Source: Candidatus Cloacimonadota bacterium (GTDB lineage Bacteria > Cloacimonadota > Cloacimonadia > Cloacimonadales > WRIO01). From it: a stretch of DNA of 10,264 nt. The translations under genes and the position numbers were made by a program. The notes beneath the pieces were generated by a model. It was given only the letters and a program-made list of their open reading frames with translations. It was not told the origin of the DNA and made no database searches. The stretch spans positions 1-10,264 of the forward strand of contig JALNXV010000101.1 in assembly GCA_023230175.1 (NCBI GenBank), read 5' to 3'. Each line of letters begins with the position of its first letter. Position 1 is the first letter of the stretch. This document shows, piece after piece, positions 8,301 to 10,264 of the stretch.

Positions 8301-9479
8301 AATATTTTTTATGTGATTTTTATTATATTGGAGTTGCCAATCTTCTAAAACTTTAACATCGTTAGCAAATTCAAATCCAAAATGTATTAATTTAGAATTA
8401 AAAACTTTAATCAATTTTTTATTATTGATTTCGGATAATTCTTTGCCTAAACTTGCAATACAATCCATTACCGTATCTGGATATAACTTTTTGAAGCTTT
8501 TTAATAATTCAAATAAATTATTAATAAAAAGTACAAAATCTCTCTGATTTTCATTATTAGAAATGTTTCTAATAATCTTATTAATGTCATAAATCAAATG
8601 TCTTTGTAAACTTTTCATACAAGAATGATTTAAAAGATAAATTATATAATAAATCTGTTCAAAAGGAGTTACTAATCTTTTAGTCTGCATTCTAAAATGA
8701 ACAGCAATTTCATTAAAGGTAGGAACTTGTTGAAGATGATCAATTGAATCTATAGATTGTAGTTTATTAATCCAATTTTCAAAATATAAACTACTAATTT
8801 CATTAAACAAATCAATGTATCTATTTTTGAAAATGTCAATATTTCTTTCATACCAATCAACCATATCTGTACATCTATTCCAATAACTAATACTACAGAA
8901 TAAGGCTTCTTTTAAACTCTTGAAAAACCTGTTATCAATATTAATCTCATTAATAAACTCACCCCACAAATCATAAATCAAAGAAATATTCAAAGAACAT
9001 AAGATAGGACATTTATAAATCATTATTTCAATGTACTTTATATAATTATAAATCATCTTTATATCTGCAGTCTGTTTATATAAATACGACAAATATGAGC
9101 ATAATGTCTGGAAAAATCTATCAATTAATTGAAATGCTTTTGCATTTTCATAAAGTTTTTCCCCTGGTTCGGCAACTAAATTACAAATTAAATCATCAAT
9201 ATATTTTAAAAAGAGAGAATTAGCCTCCTGATAAATACTATCATTAAAATAAAACCAATAATCTTCTAATAATATTTGTCGAAATAAATCTATAATATAT
9301 TGATAATTTGGATAAGGATGATAATATTCATTTAAAAAGTGATTAAATCTCTGATGAATTCCAAAAACACTTTCACATTTATCTAAAAATTGTAAATCTA
9401 TTAAAGGTATCACAATTGATTTTTTCTTTGTAAAAGCTAAATTATGCTGTAAAGCTTTTGAACTTGAATTAACAATCAT
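5379..9479 (-). CDS. PPDK-like phosphotransferase: unknown N-terminal region plus ATP-grasp and phosphohistidine domains, no PEP barrel
   Basis: This 1366-residue soluble protein has about 880 N-terminal residues I do not recognise. They are Leu/Ile/Lys/Asn-rich, look alpha-helical, and show no signal peptide or membrane helix. Residues about 881-1220 are the pyruvate phosphate dikinase nucleotide-binding domain: FLGAKAYFL with Lys887, SVRSGAPLSMPGAMDT (957-972, Arg959), CYRRLIQSWG (999-1008), EWGTAVVIQRM (1096-1106), QGEDVVGG (1143-1150), EIEFTFE (1200-1206) and LQTRN (1216-1220). The swivel domain has IRPDTVPDD (1278-1286) and TARGGITSHAA, with phospho-acceptor His1306. The protein stops at 1366 without the roughly 340-residue PEP/pyruvate TIM barrel of PPDK (about 870-880 residues in all), and no barrel remnant follows. 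It should autophosphorylate His1306 from ATP. The acceptor is unknown and may be bound by the N-terminal region or a partner protein. The start is supported by AAAGGA six bases upstream (9486-9491). It is probably the first gene of an operon with gap. Confidence 0.88.
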   Translation of the reverse strand: MIVNSSSKALQHNLAFTKKKSIVIPLIDLQFLDKCESVFGIHQRFNHFLNEYYHPYPNYQYIIDLFRQILLEDYWFYFNDSIYQEANSLFLKYIDDLICNLVAEPGEKLYENAKAFQLIDRFFQTLCSYLSYLYKQTADIKMIYNYIKYIEIMIYKCPILCSLNISLIYDLWGEFINEINIDNRFFKSLKEALFCSISYWNRCTDMVDWYERNIDIFKNRYIDLFNEISSLYFENWINKLQSIDSIDHLQQVPTFNEIAVHFRMQTKRLVTPFEQIYYIIYLLNHSCMKSLQRHLIYDINKIIRNISNNENQRDFVLFINNLFELLKSFKKLYPDTVMDCIASLGKELSEINNKKLIKVFNSKLIHFGFEFANDVKVLEDWQLQYNKNHIKNIRLYLELFSHSTTDFKDLLSALIIYLKIGGIFISDTDLFQKDVSKLLNSSIQKYFKLIKQLCRLFPIYFNEIGAEGELRDSSTELDELTNCKDIVIHFIRKQIHTESNNTHIKLIEQLMNYFEYIDIKMLAEVYPDHVMKQVVITEQDKVTKQFIKVLKEKYLYCKDDIFAISSQDLELAYLIDYEEIAKKRVILLIKIYKLLKEKYSFDSVNFIESIKKSNLFSNNDVSELSKLIKKNDNFSTVSYMLKLMEKLKKIILNKEFSEGYEDVYFKRHIAAGIPSMYGRYIEKKFDALGLTFRFEKITGIYIDKIIKSIQLQYITAGTLKRIYKVLTLINDGLQIDGIENESFNSQLKMLKYSLTSNTFSIDQYKNIFQFMQDSVKEIINEFFIRNFDPILKIILPVIYNDRGEDNLDDLKFHSYSEKFYRDLISSAFVIQSLDNFLSTILEAFNSMLVTFPSHLISQVMHYDPDKLVSNLDERNHRLDSQVFLGAKAYFLKQLKQKYFPIPDGFVLSTELFRYRQAILRHPAMSEDIDNIIKHQIALLEKKTNMKFGDCLNPLLLSVRSGAPLSMPGAMDTFLNIGLNDENTEKISRNPRFQWTIWDCYRRLIQSWGMSFGINRDEFDKLMLEFKQKWSVELKVNFTPEQIREIAMKYKVLLSDYDIYIEQDLYKQVRAAVKNVLNSWDIERAVVYRKQMEIADEWGTAVVIQRMAFGNISLKSGSGVLFTHDPNVNESGIHLNGDYTLCSQGEDVVGGLVHTRPISRHQVNNEEEKKLSLQNLFPYVYKQLYHYANLLIGHYGFNHQEIEFTFESANPEDLYILQTRNQVIQKPISKTLFADNQEFKLLAIGTGIGNDVVNGKIAFNMNDLKILKQQDPQCKRILIRPDTVPDDISLIFEAECIVTARGGITSHAAVTAVRLGKTGIVSCKSLKVYDNEKYCYFDNEKLSVGDNLAIDPNTGNIYLGHYQVEDY

Positions 9480-9499
9480 TTTTTATCCTTTCGGCTGAC

Positions 9500-9527
9500 A
9501 ATATAAAAACAATTAATTATAAGTCAA
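9500..9527 (-). promoter_or_regulatory. Promoter of the dikinase-like/gap operon
   Basis: On the minus strand TTGACT (9522-9527, 5 of 6) and TATATT (9500-9505, 5 of 6) are 16 bases apart. The predicted start of transcription is about 14 bases before the ATG at 9479, so the leader would be very short but still contain the AAAGGA ribosome site at 9486-9491. Confidence 0.6.
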
Positions 9528-9552
9528 GCATTTTTAAATCATCATCTTTTAA

Positions 9553-9581
9553 TTGACAAAAACACACTAAGCTAATATTTA
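9553..9581 (+). promoter_or_regulatory. Possible promoter of the ABC-F gene
   Basis: There is a perfect TTGACA at 9553-9558. The -10 is poor at optimal spacing (TATTTA, 9576-9581, 17 bases). The better-looking TAATAT (9573-9578) is only 14 bases away. It gives a leader of about 25-30 bases ending in the AAGGAG site. Confidence 0.4.
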
Positions 9582-9610
9582 TGAATCATATAAATATTTA
9601 AGGAGCCTTA

Positions 9611-10264
9611 ATGGCAGAATGCTTAATTTCCGCTGAAAATATTAGTAAAAAATATGTTGAGAAGGTACTATTTAGTCAATCAAGTTTTGGTATTCAAAAC
9701 GGAGATAAAATTGGATTAATGGGGATCAATGGTTCAGGTAAATCTACATTACTTAAAATTTTATGTGATCTTGAAAAACCGGATTCAGGTCAAATCATAA
9801 CCAAAAACAACATTAGTATTGACTATCTTACACAGATGCCTAATTTAGAAAAAAATAACACAATTATTGAACAAATTTATTCAAGCAAGCATCAACATTT
9901 TGGTCTTTTAAAACAATACAAAAGAATATCAGACAGTTTAACACACGAATACACTGAATCACTTTACCAACAACAATTAGAATTACAACAAAAAATTGAA
10001 AGAGAAAATGCTTGGGATATTGATTTTAAAGCTAAATCTATGTTAACAATTTTAGGGTTTTCAGATTTAAATATTTCGATTAGCACCTTATCTGGAGGGC
10101 AATTACGCAGAATTGATTTAGCTCGCGTATTATTAGATAATCCCGATATTCTTCTTTTAGATGAACCAACAAATCATTTAGATACAGATACAATTGAATG
10201 GCTACAGGAATACTTAATTAATTACAAAGGAACTATTATATTTGTAACCCATGATAGATATTTC
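9611..10264 (+). CDS. uup: ABC-F family ATPase, Uup-like (3' end outside the window)
   Basis: The first 218 residues of a soluble tandem-ATPase of the ABC-F type are present, and the frame is open to the window edge. ABC-F proteins act on the ribosome rather than as transporters. Uup itself is also linked to suppression of transposon excision. The first nucleotide-binding domain is nearly complete, with Walker A GINGSGKST (38-46), an inserted helical segment with NAWDID (133-138), signature LSGGQLRR (160-167), Walker B ILLLDEPTNHLD (180-191) and switch His214 in THDRYF. No membrane segments are seen. The TIEWL after NHLDTD and the GTIIFVTHDR ending favour Uup over EttA or the antibiotic-resistance ABC-F branches, but the linker, second ATPase and C-terminal coiled coil that would settle this are missing. 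The start is set by AAGGAG (9600-9605) five bases before the ATG. It is divergent from the dikinase-like gene. Confidence 0.85.
   Translation, partial: MAECLISAENISKKYVEKVLFSQSSFGIQNGDKIGLMGINGSGKSTLLKILCDLEKPDSGQIITKNNISIDYLTQMPNLEKNNTIIEQIYSSKHQHFGLLKQYKRISDSLTHEYTESLYQQQLELQQKIERENAWDIDFKAKSMLTILGFSDLNISISTLSGGQLRRIDLARVLLDNPDILLLDEPTNHLDTDTIEWLQEYLINYKGTIIFVTHDRYF

Larger units (their letters stand above)
9480..9610. other. Divergent intergenic promoter region
   Basis: This very AT-rich spacer separates the divergent dikinase-like and ABC-F starts. It carries a candidate promoter for each and a Shine-Dalgarno site for each. I saw no long inverted repeat or riboswitch-like fold that would suggest shared regulation. 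Confidence 0.6.

Overview
The window comes from an AT-rich bacterial chromosome (under about 30% GC by eye). It has Shine-Dalgarno leaders, sigma-70-type promoters and densely packed genes. There is no phylogenetic marker. A membrane hybrid histidine kinase with a QAQKME/GTLAGG/SHDFNN histidine box, an EpsF-like GT4 glycosyltransferase and a long divergent GAPDH fit a Gram-negative of the Desulfobacterota/Spirochaete/candidate-phylum kind. That placement is inference and weak.

Layout. Bases 1-165 are a GC-richer (about 44-47%) tract with strong hairpin potential and no recognisable gene. A near-consensus promoter (210-238) then drives a complete orphan hybrid sensor kinase on the + strand (277-2733). 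It converges on a minus-strand block. Read in the direction of transcription, that block is a 1366-residue pyruvate-phosphate-dikinase-like protein (9479 to 5379), then 31 bases later a divergent glyceraldehyde-3-phosphate dehydrogenase (5347 to 4103), an intrinsic terminator (4058-4086), and a separately promoted GT4 glycosyltransferase (3962 to 2802). At the right end a Uup-like ABC-F ATPase starts on the + strand at 9611 and runs off the window. It is divergent from the dikinase-like gene across a 131-base promoter region.

How the genes relate. The dikinase-like gene and gap look like a two-gene operon with one promoter and one terminator, which ties an ATP-dependent phosphohistidine enzyme to lower glycolysis/gluconeogenesis. 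The kinase, glycosyltransferase and ABC-F gene look like independent units.

Most notable is the dikinase-like protein. It keeps the PPDK ATP-grasp domain and phosphohistidine swivel domain with essentially all diagnostic motifs. It lacks the C-terminal PEP/pyruvate TIM barrel, and instead carries about 880 residues of unassigned, probably helical N-terminal sequence. Its phosphoryl acceptor is therefore unknown. The partner GAPDH has lost the NAD-specifying Asp after the second beta strand. I saw no CRISPR array, IS element, tRNA or rRNA that I could support.
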